The notes below the pieces were generated by a model. It worked only from the letters and a program-made list of their open reading frames with translations, did no database searches and was not told the DNA's origin. Made by a program: the position numbers and the translations under genes. Below are positions 21,257-30,180 of a DNA stretch of 35,316 nucleotides, one piece after another. Source of the DNA: Fumia sp045645505 (GTDB taxonomy: Bacteria; Bacillota; Clostridia; Oscillospirales; Ruminococcaceae); contig JAZRIW010000010.1 in NCBI GenBank assembly GCA_045645505.1, forward strand, positions 1 to 35,316. Direction: 5' to 3'. Within the stretch, counting starts at the first letter, position 1. Each line of letters opens with the position of its first letter.

Positions 21257-23296
21257 TTGCATATTGATCCTAAATTGGAAAAAGACTTTAATCTTTCAAG
21301 TGAAGATTTAAAGATTATGCAATTATTGAAAGAAGAAGCAGAGGAAATTTCTATTCCTTTAGCTTTGGATCCCAATATTTTAAAACAGCGTCTTCCTTCC
21401 GAAAATAAGAAACCTTTATGGAAAGTGCTTTCACCGATTATGGCGGCAGCAGCTGCATGTTTTGCTGTTATGGTAGTGGGTAGCGATACTTTCTTTAAAG
21501 AACCGGATTTAAAAATTTCTCTTGAATCTGTTGCTCCGGGGATAATTTCTGAAATTTCTCCTGATGATATTTTTATGGGAAAAACAGAAATAGAAGTTTC
21601 TGATAATTTTAAAAATAATGAAACTGTAAAATCTCAGATTGAGTATCAGGACAGAGAAATTTCGGATGAACCTTATAAAGAAGAATCAGATGCACCTGTT
21701 TTGGAAGAACAGAGTAGTGTTCCTGCAGAATACAGAGAAGTTTATAATAAGGTTATAGAGCTTAAAGCTAAAAATCCTGCACAGGTAAAGGGCGTTGCCC
21801 GTGCAAATAATTTCTCGGCTGTCTTTGGAGAAAATTCCTCGTTTATATCTACTCGTCAGACTGATATGGAAAGTAAATTTGATACAGCGCAGTTTGACGG
21901 AAAATATATCTATGGAATTTCCGAGGATGTAAAAATAGGGTATCAGACTGTTGTAATAAGCAAGGTTGATAGTGGAGAATTTTCTCCTGTGGCAAAGCTG
22001 TATGTAGATTTTGGTATGGATAACGACAGTAAGTTTTCATTCAGCAATATTCGTCTTTTAAGCTGTTATGTTGACCAATCAAGACTTTTAGTTGTAGGCT
22101 CTGCTAATTACGGGGAAAATGATTCAAATATAGTTACCGCTATTGCAACTTATGATGTTTCAAATCCTGAAAATCCTGTACTTCTTGCTAATTCCTATCA
22201 GGATGGAAATTTGATTTCATCAAGAATTTCAGGTGGATTTGCATATTTTATTACACGAAAAACAGTTTCAGGTCCGTCGGAATCCAATCAGTATAGTTAT
22301 CTTCCCTTTAATATGGCTAACAACAGATATAATGCTATAGAAGATGAGGATATTCATCTGAGTGAATATGCGCAGACTCCTTGTTATATAGTAGCTTCTT
22401 CTATTTTGCTTAAAGAACCTTATGATTTTTACGATACAAAAGCTATTTTAGCTGACAGCAGTGATTTTTATATTGACGAAAGCAGTATTTATTTCACTGA
22501 AAATATTTATAAAGATGCGAAATTATATACTTCTGTTGTGAGAATGGATTTTGGAAAAGGTAATTTTGATTTCATAGGAGAGAATGTAGTTTCGGGAAGA
22601 CTTTTTGATTCTGAATCAATTCAGACTTATGAAAATGTACTTGCTTTAATTACTATGAATCAAAATGAATATACCTTATATACATTGACCGATAATTTAT
22701 ATGAGGTTAATGCAGTAAAGGATATTACTGCCGGACAGAAATTAAACAGTGTTCATTTTGACGAAGAAAATGTTTATCTTTCAATTAAAGATAAAGTGAT
22801 AGCATTTGATATCATGGCCGATGGAACGGTAGTGAGAAATAATATTTCAGATATTTCAGAAACTCTTGTAAATGTAATACCTGTTGGTAAAGAAGAAGCG
22901 GTTGAAATTAAAGCTGATGAAAAGAATACAGTTTTAAGTCTGGTTTTATATGATGTTATTTCTCAAAGACGTGTCAGAGAAATCTCAAATGTTGTAGTGG
23001 TACAAGGCGATATTTACAGTGAAGTTCTGGATAATCCCAAAGCAATGCTTATAAATAAGGAAAAAGGTTTCGTAGGTTTCAGCTATTATAATTATAATGG
23101 TGAAAATGGTTGTTATTATGCGCTTTATAAAGTTGATAAAGACGGAATAACAAAAAAAGTGGAATATCGTTATCCTGCTAAAACTTATGATCAGAAAGCA
23201 TTTATTAAGGGGAATGTATTATATGTGACCGGTTCATCATCATTGGCAGCTGTTAATATTGATACCGGAAAAACATTGTGGGAATTTAATTTTTAA
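21257..23296 (+). CDS. Membrane-anchored beta-propeller protein, probable anti-sigma partner, 679 aa
   Basis: A short cytoplasmic N-terminal segment (1-53, with helix-forming 'EDLKIMQLLKEEAEEISIPLALDPNIL') is followed by one membrane helix (about 55-75, 'KVLSPIMAAAAACFAVMVVG') and an acidic linker. A large extracellular part of about 500 residues follows, with the sequence type of the secreted bacterial beta-propeller family: 'NNFSAVFGENSSFISTRQTDMESKFDTAQFDGKYIY', repeated blade-like '..YDVSNPENPVL', 'YFTENIY', and final 'GNVLYVTGSSSLAAVNIDTGKTLWEF'. The topology and the tight coupling to the ECF sigma gene suggest that the cytoplasmic tail holds the sigma factor and the propeller senses an outside signal; this is inference. 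Translation starts at TTG with AAGGAGGAGG six bases before. A strong terminator ends the operon. Confidence 0.78.
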   Translation: MHIDPKLEKDFNLSSEDLKIMQLLKEEAEEISIPLALDPNILKQRLPSENKKPLWKVLSPIMAAAAACFAVMVVGSDTFFKEPDLKISLESVAPGIISEISPDDIFMGKTEIEVSDNFKNNETVKSQIEYQDREISDEPYKEESDAPVLEEQSSVPAEYREVYNKVIELKAKNPAQVKGVARANNFSAVFGENSSFISTRQTDMESKFDTAQFDGKYIYGISEDVKIGYQTVVISKVDSGEFSPVAKLYVDFGMDNDSKFSFSNIRLLSCYVDQSRLLVVGSANYGENDSNIVTAIATYDVSNPENPVLLANSYQDGNLISSRISGGFAYFITRKTVSGPSESNQYSYLPFNMANNRYNAIEDEDIHLSEYAQTPCYIVASSILLKEPYDFYDTKAILADSSDFYIDESSIYFTENIYKDAKLYTSVVRMDFGKGNFDFIGENVVSGRLFDSESIQTYENVLALITMNQNEYTLYTLTDNLYEVNAVKDITAGQKLNSVHFDEENVYLSIKDKVIAFDIMADGTVVRNNISDISETLVNVIPVGKEEAVEIKADEKNTVLSLVLYDVISQRRVREISNVVVVQGDIYSEVLDNPKAMLINKEKGFVGFSYYNYNGENGCYYALYKVDKDGITKKVEYRYPAKTYDQKAFIKGNVLYVTGSSSLAAVNIDTGKTLWEFNF

Positions 23297-23336
23297 CAAT
23301 AGACTTTTTTCATAAAATCTCTCTTTTTTTAAAAAA

Positions 23337-23367
23337 TCCCATCTGCGAAAGCAGATGGGAACTTTTT
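23337..23367. terminator. Terminator with GNRA tetraloop, shared by convergent operons
   Basis: A 10-bp stem (23337-23346 with 23351-23360) closed by a GAAA loop, then ACTTTTTTT on the plus strand; the minus side also has a T-run (AAAAAA before the stem). It ends the sigma/propeller operon and the SDR/SGNH operon. Confidence 0.88.
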
Positions 23368-24144
23368 TTATTTATAATGTTTTTTAAGATAATCAAGCCA
23401 GGTGTTATAGATTGAAGGCCCAAAATGAATACCATCGGAGCCCGTGGTTGCGGGAAGACAACCGGTTTCATCTTTGATTGCTTCAGAAACGTTTAAATAA
23501 TAAACCTCTTTATCTTTGGCTAATTTTAAAAGTGCGTCATTGTATTTATCGATTTTACTGTTTGAGTAGCGTTTATCAGAATTTTCTTTTTGTTTTGTGA
23601 CAGGGAGAATAGATTGAATATATATGTCGCTTTCGGGATGAGAAACTTTTAAATCATCAATAAATTCGCTGTATAGCTCAATGAATTTATCTTCGTCTAT
23701 GAAAGCAATGCCATTAGAACCGAGCATAACATATATTTTTTGGGGGGTTAAATTTTTTGTTGCTTCCAAAACAGTAGTTAAAGTTCCGTTTTCAGATTTG
23801 ATGCAGGCTTTATTAAGAATGGTTTGTGGGTTAATTCCTGTACTTGCTATTACTTTATTATCATCGAGAATGTTGTAAGCACTTAAACCTACAGTTAAAG
23901 AATCACCTATAAAAATTGCATCGTCAAACCATTCATCACCTACGGGAATTTCATTTTCGGGAAGTGGGTTTTCAATGAGCGGTTTTGTGACTTTTGTATT
24001 CATAACTTCTTGTGCTTGTGGACGGGGGTTTTCATTTAAAAGCGAAGTGAAAACAGATTTATAAGCAAGAATCATTAACAGGATTATTAAAAAAATTATG
24101 GATGAGGAAATTAAGAAAACTTTTATAGATTTATTATTTTTCAA
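23368..24144 (-). CDS. Membrane-anchored SGNH/GDSL hydrolase, 258 aa
   Basis: An N-terminal uncleaved signal anchor (about 8-28, 'KVFLISSSIIFLIILLMILAY') is followed by a proline-rich stretch and an extracellular SGNH esterase domain: block I 'IFIGDSLTVGL' with S82, 'VMLGSNGIAF' with N144 (block III), and 'GSDGIHFG' with D237/H240. Proteins of this type remove or transfer acetyl groups on cell-wall or surface glycans, or act as lipases; the substrate is not shown. The TTG at 24144 is chosen because AGAGGTG lies six bases upstream; a GTG at 24153 overlaps that site. It lies 17 bp after the SDR gene in one operon. The surface polymer cluster nearby offers a possible context. Confidence 0.85.
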   Translation of the reverse strand: MKNNKSIKVFLISSSIIFLIILLMILAYKSVFTSLLNENPRPQAQEVMNTKVTKPLIENPLPENEIPVGDEWFDDAIFIGDSLTVGLSAYNILDDNKVIASTGINPQTILNKACIKSENGTLTTVLEATKNLTPQKIYVMLGSNGIAFIDEDKFIELYSEFIDDLKVSHPESDIYIQSILPVTKQKENSDKRYSNSKIDKYNDALLKLAKDKEVYYLNVSEAIKDETGCLPATTGSDGIHFGPSIYNTWLDYLKKHYK

Positions 24145-24161
24145 TGAAAACACCTCTTGAG

Positions 24162-24899
24162 TTATATAATAAGTCCCCCGTTAGGAGCAATTATCTGACC
24201 AGTGATGAAATCTGAGTCAGAAGAACCTAAAAACAGTACACTTTTGGCAACATCCTGGGGAGTTCCTATGGCTTTAAGCGGAGTATCTTCTTTTATAGCC
24301 ATAATTGCTTCCTCTGAAAGATGACTGTTCATAGAAGTTTCAATAAATCCAGGGGCTACACAGTTCACCTGAATTTTAGATGGGCCTAATTCTTTGGCAA
24401 GTGCCTTTGTGAAGGCGATAACTGCACCTTTTGAAGCAGAATAATGCACTTCACAGGAAGCTCCTACCTGTCCCCACATTGAAGAGATATTTATTATTTT
24501 ACCCTGCTTTTTATTAATCATAGAGGGGACAGCACGCTTGCAACAATAAAACATTCCCTTTACGTTAAGATCAAAAATATTATCCCAATCTTCATCTGTT
24601 ATATCGGTAAAGAGTTTTTGTTGTGAAACTCCTGCATTGTTTACGAGAATATCTATATTGCCAAAGATTTCTTCAGATTTTGTAAAAAGTTCATCGACTT
24701 GAACTTTATCTTTTAAGTCGGCTGAGAGATAAGTTGCACTGAAGGGGCGTGATTCGTTCATAGCTGCAGCTAATTTTTCAAGCTCGTCTTTATTAGAATT
24801 ATAGTGCATTATAACTTTATCGCCCTTTTGCCAGAAAGCAACGGCGATTGCCTGGCCTATGCCACCTGATGCTCCTGTAATCAATACTGTTTTATTCAT
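24162..24899 (-). CDS. SDR-family oxidoreductase (FabG-like), 245 aa
   Basis: NAD(P)-dependent short-chain dehydrogenase/reductase. Motifs: 'TGASGGIG' (8-15) for the cofactor, 'NNAG' (87-90), S140 in 'NISSMWG', and the Y153-x3-K157 catalytic pair in 'HYSASKGA'. It looks like 3-oxoacyl-ACP reductases, including 'VNCVAPGFIETSM', but it lies outside any fatty-acid synthesis cluster, so the substrate is uncertain. The ATG at 24899 has AGGAGGG six bases upstream; a longer reading from 24926 has no ribosome site and would overlap the promoter. First gene of a two-gene unit with the SGNH hydrolase. Confidence 0.88.
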   Translation of the reverse strand: MNKTVLITGASGGIGQAIAVAFWQKGDKVIMHYNSNKDELEKLAAAMNESRPFSATYLSADLKDKVQVDELFTKSEEIFGNIDILVNNAGVSQQKLFTDITDEDWDNIFDLNVKGMFYCCKRAVPSMINKKQGKIINISSMWGQVGASCEVHYSASKGAVIAFTKALAKELGPSKIQVNCVAPGFIETSMNSHLSEEAIMAIKEDTPLKAIGTPQDVAKSVLFLGSSDSDFITGQIIAPNGGLII

Positions 24900-24917
24900 A
24901 TTATCCCTCCTAAGAGT

Positions 24918-24946
24918 ATTATACATTAATTTCTATATGCATACAA
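24918..24946 (-). promoter_or_regulatory. Promoter of the SDR-SGNH operon
   Basis: On the minus strand TTGTAT (24941-24946), 17-bp spacer, TATAAT (24918-24923), about 20 bp before the ATG. Confidence 0.7.
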
Positions 24947-24992
24947 GATTTATTTTTAACATAGTATTTATCAAAAAGGTAGGAGGTTTATC

Positions 24993-27635
24993 GTGGAAAA
25001 TATAGGTCTTTCTTCAAAGGAAGCGTTAAAAAGGCTTAAAGAGAATGGAAAAAATATACTTAAGGAAGGTAAAAAAATCAGTCCGTTTAAAGTTTTTGTT
25101 TGTCAGTTTAAAGATTTTTTGACCATAATACTTTTAATCAGCACCGTAATTACTGTATTTATGGGCGATTATATAGAGGCAATTACCATAGGAGTAATTG
25201 TTTTTTTAAATGGTATTATGGGGTTTATAGAGGAAATTAAAACCGAAAAAACACTTGAGGCTTTAAAGAAAATGGCATCGCCAACAGCTAAAGTTTACAG
25301 AGACGGAATTTTAAAAAATATTTTAAGTGAAGATTTAACTTTGGGTGATGTAATTTTAATAGAGACAGGGGACAAGGTAACTGCTGATGCGGTGATTTTA
25401 AAGGCCGAGAGACTTTCTCTGGATGAATCAGTTTTAACAGGTGAATCAGCTTCCGTTGAAAAGGAAGAATGTGATATACATGATAATGACAATTCCTTAC
25501 ATAAGCTTAATGTTGTTTATATGGGGACTACTGTTTTAAGTGGCCACGCTCTGGCTCGTGTTATAGCGGTGGGAATGCAAACGCAAATGGGCAAAATTGC
25601 TGAGATGATAGACGAAATCAAGGAGGAGGAAACACCTTTACAAAAAAGACTTAATGAGCTTGGGAAAATAATTGCCATAGGTTGTCTTATAATTTGTATT
25701 ATTGTGTCATTGACGGGATTTTTGCGTGGAGAAAAAATAATAGATATGCTTTTAACGGGGGTAAGTCTTGCAGTGGCAGCAGTACCTGAGGGGCTTCCGG
25801 CTATTGTTACTATTTCTCTTGCATTGGCAGTTGGGCGAATGGTAAAGCAAAAATCTTTAATAAGAAAATTACACGCAGTGGAGACATTAGGCTGTGCAGA
25901 TGTGATTTGCTCGGATAAGACAGGGACTCTGACTGAAAATAAAATGACAGTACAAAAGCTTTTTTTGTCAGGAGAAGAAATAAATCTTACTGAAAAGGGT
26001 GAGTTTTATGTTAAAGAAAAAAGAGTTAATATAAAAAATATTAAAGAGGGGAGAAAATTTTTAGAAGTTTGTGTGCTTTGTAACAATGCAATTATTAAAA
26101 CAGAGGAGAGAAAAGGATTTTTCGGCGAAGAGAAAAATCTGATGATGGGTGCTCCTACTGAAATAGCGTTACTTATGATGGCAAAAAAAGCAGGGGTTGA
26201 CAAAAAGTGTTTATCAGATGAATATGAAAAAATACAAGAAAACCCTTTTGACAGCAGACGTAAAATGATGTCAGTTCTTATAAAAGACAGACAGGAAAAT
26301 AATTTTATTATGGTAAAAGGAGCTTATGATGTACTTATAGAAAAGTGCACAGGTATTTTAGAAAATAATAATTTTTCGCTTTTCAATGATTCGGATAAAA
26401 AAAGGATAGAAGAAAAAGCTTCTGAATTTGCAAGGAGTGGGCTTAGGGTTCTGGCGATGGCCTATAAAGATTATAATGATACGAGCTTTTCTGAAAAATC
26501 AGAGCAGGGGCTTGTTTTTCTGGGGCTTGTTGCTATGATGGATCCGCCGAGAAAAGAAGCGAAAAAGGCAGTGAAAATTTGCAAAAAGGCGGGCATAAAA
26601 ACAGTAATGATTACAGGAGATCATAAAGAAACCGCTTGCGCAATTGCTAAAGAAATCGGGATTTTTCACGATGGAGATAAGGTGATGTCCGGTAAAGAAC
26701 TTGATAATATTTCAGATGAAGAATTAAAAAAACAAATTGAAAATATAACTGTTTTTGCGAGGGTTAGTCCACATCACAAATTGAAAATAGTGAGGGTGTT
26801 TAAAAGAAGAGGACATATTGTTGCTATGACGGGAGATGGTGTGAATGACGCTCCTGCAATAAAGGAAGCGGATATAGGGGTAAGTATGGGAATATCCGGT
26901 ACAGATGTTACAAAGGAGGCATCTGATGTAATTTTACTGGATGATAATTTCGCAACATTGGTTACGGCGGTGGAAGAAGGTCGTACTATTTATGCAAATA
27001 TAAGAAAATTTATAAGGTATCTGCTTTCTTGCAATATAGGCGAAGTGCTTACTATGTTTTTGGGAATGCTTATGGGGATGCCGATAGTGCTTTTGCCGAT
27101 ACATATTCTTTTGGTGAATTTAGTGACTGATGGTTTACCTGCACTTGCATTAGGCCTTGAGCCTGCCGATAAAAATTACATGAAAAAGGTACCCAGAAGG
27201 GCGGATGAGGGTATCTTTTCAGGCGGTCTTTTAAGTATGATAATTTTCAGGGGTTCACTTATAGGGCTTACTACACTGGGAGTTTTTTCTCAATTTTTAA
27301 ATGACTATAAAAGTCTTTATATAGCCAGAACAGCGGCATTTCTCACTTTGGTATTAACTCAGCTTATACACGTTTTTGAATGTAAAAGTGAAGAAAAGAG
27401 TATATTCACAATACCTATTTTTAATAATATGAGACTTGTGGCGGCAGTTTTATTTTCTGCATTAATTGTATTTCTGACAATATATCTGCCTATAGGTAAT
27501 GTAATGTTTAAAACTGTTCCTCTTAACAAAATACAGCTTATTAAGGTAGGAGGATATCTTGTTTTTGCACCGATTTTATCGGCAGTTATGGAATTTATTT
27601 TTAATAAGAAAGGTAAAAAGAAGGATTGTTTTTAA
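24993..27635 (+). CDS. P-type cation ATPase, Ca2+-transporting (P2A) type, 880 aa
   Basis: Ion pump of the plasma membrane, with all P-type landmarks: 'LTGES' (148-152) in the actuator domain, the membrane motif 'PEGLP' (265-269), the phosphorylated D308 in 'CSDKTGTLTENKM', 'KGAYDVLIEKC' in the nucleotide domain, and the hinge 'MTGDGVNDAPAIKEADIGVSMG'. M6 carries 'NLVTDGLPALALGLEP', and PEGLP with N/D in M6 is the pattern of SERCA/PMR1-like Ca2+ (or Mn2+) pumps; length and the N-terminal cation-ATPase domain agree. About ten membrane helices are expected (four before, six after the catalytic domains). No heavy-metal CxxC domain is present. It starts at GTG with AGGAGG six bases upstream. It is monocistronic. 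Ca2+ is the best guess for the ion, not proven. Confidence 0.92.
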   Translation: MENIGLSSKEALKRLKENGKNILKEGKKISPFKVFVCQFKDFLTIILLISTVITVFMGDYIEAITIGVIVFLNGIMGFIEEIKTEKTLEALKKMASPTAKVYRDGILKNILSEDLTLGDVILIETGDKVTADAVILKAERLSLDESVLTGESASVEKEECDIHDNDNSLHKLNVVYMGTTVLSGHALARVIAVGMQTQMGKIAEMIDEIKEEETPLQKRLNELGKIIAIGCLIICIIVSLTGFLRGEKIIDMLLTGVSLAVAAVPEGLPAIVTISLALAVGRMVKQKSLIRKLHAVETLGCADVICSDKTGTLTENKMTVQKLFLSGEEINLTEKGEFYVKEKRVNIKNIKEGRKFLEVCVLCNNAIIKTEERKGFFGEEKNLMMGAPTEIALLMMAKKAGVDKKCLSDEYEKIQENPFDSRRKMMSVLIKDRQENNFIMVKGAYDVLIEKCTGILENNNFSLFNDSDKKRIEEKASEFARSGLRVLAMAYKDYNDTSFSEKSEQGLVFLGLVAMMDPPRKEAKKAVKICKKAGIKTVMITGDHKETACAIAKEIGIFHDGDKVMSGKELDNISDEELKKQIENITVFARVSPHHKLKIVRVFKRRGHIVAMTGDGVNDAPAIKEADIGVSMGISGTDVTKEASDVILLDDNFATLVTAVEEGRTIYANIRKFIRYLLSCNIGEVLTMFLGMLMGMPIVLLPIHILLVNLVTDGLPALALGLEPADKNYMKKVPRRADEGIFSGGLLSMIIFRGSLIGLTTLGVFSQFLNDYKSLYIARTAAFLTLVLTQLIHVFECKSEEKSIFTIPIFNNMRLVAAVLFSALIVFLTIYLPIGNVMFKTVPLNKIQLIKVGGYLVFAPILSAVMEFIFNKKGKKKDCF

Positions 27636-27662
27636 AATTTTTGTCATAATAATATAGTTTTT

Positions 27663-27711
27663 AAAAAGGGAGTAACTAAAACTTTTTTGTTTTTAGATAC
27701 TTCCTTTTTTC
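27663..27711 (+). terminator. Terminator after the P-type ATPase
   Basis: A long, slightly imperfect inverted repeat (AAAAAGGGAGTAACTAAAAC with its near complement ending CTTCCTTTTTT) and a T-run, 27 bp after the stop. Confidence 0.72.
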
Positions 27712-27717
27712 TTTGAG

Positions 27718-27746
27718 TTGATTATATTAAAAGTTTTTGTTATAAT
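27718..27746 (+). promoter_or_regulatory. Promoter of the surface polymer cluster
   Basis: TTGATT (27718-27723), 17-bp spacer, extended -10 TGT-TATAAT (27741-27746). No further promoter is seen in the next 7 kb, so the seven genes are probably one transcript. Confidence 0.78.
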
Positions 27747-27793
27747 ATAAAATGAAGGTATATATGCATTGATGTAAAAGTGAGGATGATAAT

Positions 27794-28609
27794 ATGGAAT
27801 TTTCAGTATTGATGTCAGTTTATATAAAAGAAAAACCTGAATATCTTAAGCAAAGCTTAGACAGTATGTTGGCTCAGACTTTAATGCCTTCACAGATTGT
27901 TTTGGTTGAAGATGGCCCGTTGACGGATGAATTATATGAAGTAATAAAAGAATATAAATTAAAAACAGATATTATAAAAAGTGTTCCTTTAAAAGAAAAT
28001 GTGGGACTTGGCAAAGCTTTGAGCATAGGTCTTAATGAATGTGATTATCCATTGGTTGCAAGAATGGATACTGATGATATTGCTTTTCCCGATAGGTTTT
28101 TAAAAGAGGTAAAAGCTTTCAGGGAAGATCCTGAGCTTGACATATGTGGTTCACATGCATTAGAATTTGATGGCGATATAACAAATGTTATTTCAAAGAA
28201 AAATGTGCCTGTAAGTCATGAAGAAATATATCGTTATGCAAAAAAGAGAAATCCTTTTAATCATCCTACGGTTATGTATAAAAAAGAAGCGGTGTTGAAA
28301 GCGGGAGACTATCAGCATGCATTGGGCTTTGAAGATTATTTCCTTTGGGCGCGAATGCTTGTGAATGGTGCAAAGGCAAAAAATATTGATGAATATCTTT
28401 TGTATTTCAGAACGGGCGGAGATATGTTTAAAAGAAGAGGCGGATACAAATATCTCAAAAACGCTCTTGTAATTAAAAAGAGAATTTATAAATTAGGTTT
28501 AAGCGGATTTAAAGATTATATGATTTCTTCTGCTGCTCATGTGGTTGTAAGTCTTATGCCTAATAAATTGAGAAGCTTTACTTATCATAAATTTCTTCGT
28601 AAGAATTGA
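27794..28609 (+). CDS. Family 2 glycosyltransferase, 271 aa
   Basis: GT-A fold transferase using a nucleotide sugar. N-terminal 'FSVLMSVYIKEKPEYLKQSLDSMLAQTLMPSQIVLVEDG' is the standard GT2 opening, and 'PLVARMDTDDIAFPDRF' carries the metal-binding D92-x-D94. 'NPFNHPTVMYKKEAVLKAGDY' and 'GFEDYFLWARML' are the acceptor-side motifs of capsule and O-unit transferases. There are no membrane segments. First gene of the cluster, and it overlaps the next gene's ribosome site, so translation is likely coupled. The sugar cannot be told from sequence. Confidence 0.9.
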   Translation: MEFSVLMSVYIKEKPEYLKQSLDSMLAQTLMPSQIVLVEDGPLTDELYEVIKEYKLKTDIIKSVPLKENVGLGKALSIGLNECDYPLVARMDTDDIAFPDRFLKEVKAFREDPELDICGSHALEFDGDITNVISKKNVPVSHEEIYRYAKKRNPFNHPTVMYKKEAVLKAGDYQHALGFEDYFLWARMLVNGAKAKNIDEYLLYFRTGGDMFKRRGGYKYLKNALVIKKRIYKLGLSGFKDYMISSAAHVVVSLMPNKLRSFTYHKFLRKN

Positions 28610-28617
28610 GGAAGAGT

Positions 28618-29769
28618 ATGAAAAAAGAAATAATTTTAAAGTTAAGTGCTATTTTGTCTTTTGTTAATAAATTGATTTACAAGAATCCTAAAAAAATTGT
28701 TTTCTACAGTAATATGGGATTCAGAGATAATGTGAAAGCAGTTTATGACAAACTTATTTCGCTTGACAAGGGTAAATATAAGATTATTTGCGCAGTTAAT
28801 GATTATAAAAGTTTTAAAGATAAAAACCACCCTGATAATGTTAAATTTGTCAGTACGGTAGCAGGAGTTAAACACTTTTTTACTTCTAAATATTTCTTTT
28901 ATTCTTTTGGGAAATATCCTGTCAAACCTTCGAAAAAGCAGGTGGTTGTTAATGTATGGCATGGCTCACCGCTTAAAAAAATAGGAAATTATCTTGATGA
29001 TAATGATTATAATTTCTTTACATACATTTTAGCAGCGTCAGATTTCTTTGCTCCGATAATGCAAAAATCATTTAATTGTGAAAAAGATCAGGTTAAAGTT
29101 TGCGGACATCCAAGAAACGACGCATTGTTTTCAAAGGAAGATTCACTTAAAAAATTAGGTTTTGATGGTGAATATAAAAAAGTTATTCTCTGGCTACCTA
29201 CTTTCAGACAGTCCGACTTCCTTAAGACTGATGATATTAGTGCTTCTAAAGGAACAGGACTTCCTATTTTATCAGAAAGAGAAGATATGGCTGCCACAAA
29301 TGAAAGGCTTAAGGAAAATGATTGCCTTATGATCGCCAAAATTCATCCTGCTCAGAATTTAAGCCTTATTGATACTGAAAGTTTCAGTAATATTAAAATA
29401 GTAACCAATAATCAGATGCAGGATTCCATGTGTGATCTCTATAAGCTTTTGGCACAAGCTGATGCATTGATTACAGATTATTCGTCGGTGTATTTTGATT
29501 ATTTACTTTTAAACAGGCCTATAGCTTTTACAGTTGACGATATTAAGGAATATACTGAAAATAGGGGTTTTGTAGTCGATAATCCTTATGAGATTATGCC
29601 GGGTGCCTTTATAAATACTCCTGAGGAGTTTATAGAGTTTATCGATAATATTTTATCCGGAAAAGATGAATACAGCGATGACAGGATAAGGGTTAATGAC
29701 CTTGTAAATAAATATCATGATGGAAATGATTCTTTACGAGCTTTAGAAATTGCCGGAATTGAAATTTAA
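28618..29769 (+). CDS. CDP-glycerol glycerophosphotransferase (TagB/TagF family), 383 aa
   Basis: Transfers glycerol phosphate from CDP-glycerol to a growing polymer or a lipid-linked acceptor. Family motifs: 'VNVWHGSPLKKIG' with the catalytic H115, 'GHPRNDALF', 'ILWLPTFRQSD', 'MIAKIHPAQN', and 'ALITDYSSVYFDYLLLNRPIAFTVDD'. At 383 residues it is close to TagB in size (single-unit priming) and much shorter than TagF, so it may add one or few units. The ATG at 28618 is preferred over TTG 28606, since GAGG lies six bases before it. The cytidylyltransferase that makes its CDP-glycerol is next in the operon. Confidence 0.9.
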   Translation: MKKEIILKLSAILSFVNKLIYKNPKKIVFYSNMGFRDNVKAVYDKLISLDKGKYKIICAVNDYKSFKDKNHPDNVKFVSTVAGVKHFFTSKYFFYSFGKYPVKPSKKQVVVNVWHGSPLKKIGNYLDDNDYNFFTYILAASDFFAPIMQKSFNCEKDQVKVCGHPRNDALFSKEDSLKKLGFDGEYKKVILWLPTFRQSDFLKTDDISASKGTGLPILSEREDMAATNERLKENDCLMIAKIHPAQNLSLIDTESFSNIKIVTNNQMQDSMCDLYKLLAQADALITDYSSVYFDYLLLNRPIAFTVDDIKEYTENRGFVVDNPYEIMPGAFINTPEEFIEFIDNILSGKDEYSDDRIRVNDLVNKYHDGNDSLRALEIAGIEI

Positions 29770-29782
29770 AAGGAGATTTTAT

Positions 29783-30178
29783 ATGAGAAAAGTTATTACT
29801 TACGGAACTTTTGACCTTTTACATTATGGACATATAAATTTATTAAAACGTGCAAAGGAACAAGGGGATTATCTTATAGTGGCATTATCTACAGACGAAT
29901 TTAACCGCGGTAAAGGAAAAGAGTGTTATTTTTCTTATGAGAAGAGAAAGGCTCTTTTAGAAGCAATAAGATATGTTGATCTTGTTATTCCTGAAGAAAC
30001 TTGGGAACAAAAAAGAGAAGATGTAAAAGAATTTAAAGTAGATGTATTTGTTATGGGCGATGATTGGAAGGGTAAATTTGACTTTTTAGAGGACTTCTGT
30101 GAGGTTGTTTATTTGCCCCGTACTCCTGAAATTTCCACTACTAAAATTAAGAGTGATCTTTTCTCCAAGGAGAATTAA
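29783..30178 (+). CDS. tagD: Glycerol-3-phosphate cytidylyltransferase, 131 aa
   Basis: Makes CDP-glycerol from CTP and sn-glycerol 3-phosphate, donor for the transferase encoded just upstream. The HxGH motif is at 14-17 ('GTFDLLHYGHINLLKRAKEQGD') and the signature 'RTPEISTTKIKSDL' replaces RTxGISTT with one substitution (E for G). Length fits the small TagD/TarD enzymes. The ATG at 29783 has AAAGGAG seven bases upstream; a longer in-frame reading from 29750 lies inside the previous gene. Confidence 0.94.
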   Translation: MRKVITYGTFDLLHYGHINLLKRAKEQGDYLIVALSTDEFNRGKGKECYFSYEKRKALLEAIRYVDLVIPEETWEQKREDVKEFKVDVFVMGDDWKGKFDFLEDFCEVVYLPRTPEISTTKIKSDLFSKEN

Positions 30179-30180
30179 TA

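Noticed and set aside
28606..28617. TTG start four codons upstream for the glycerophosphotransferase
   Set aside because: It overlaps the stop of the previous gene and the ribosome site itself; ATG 28618 is better placed.
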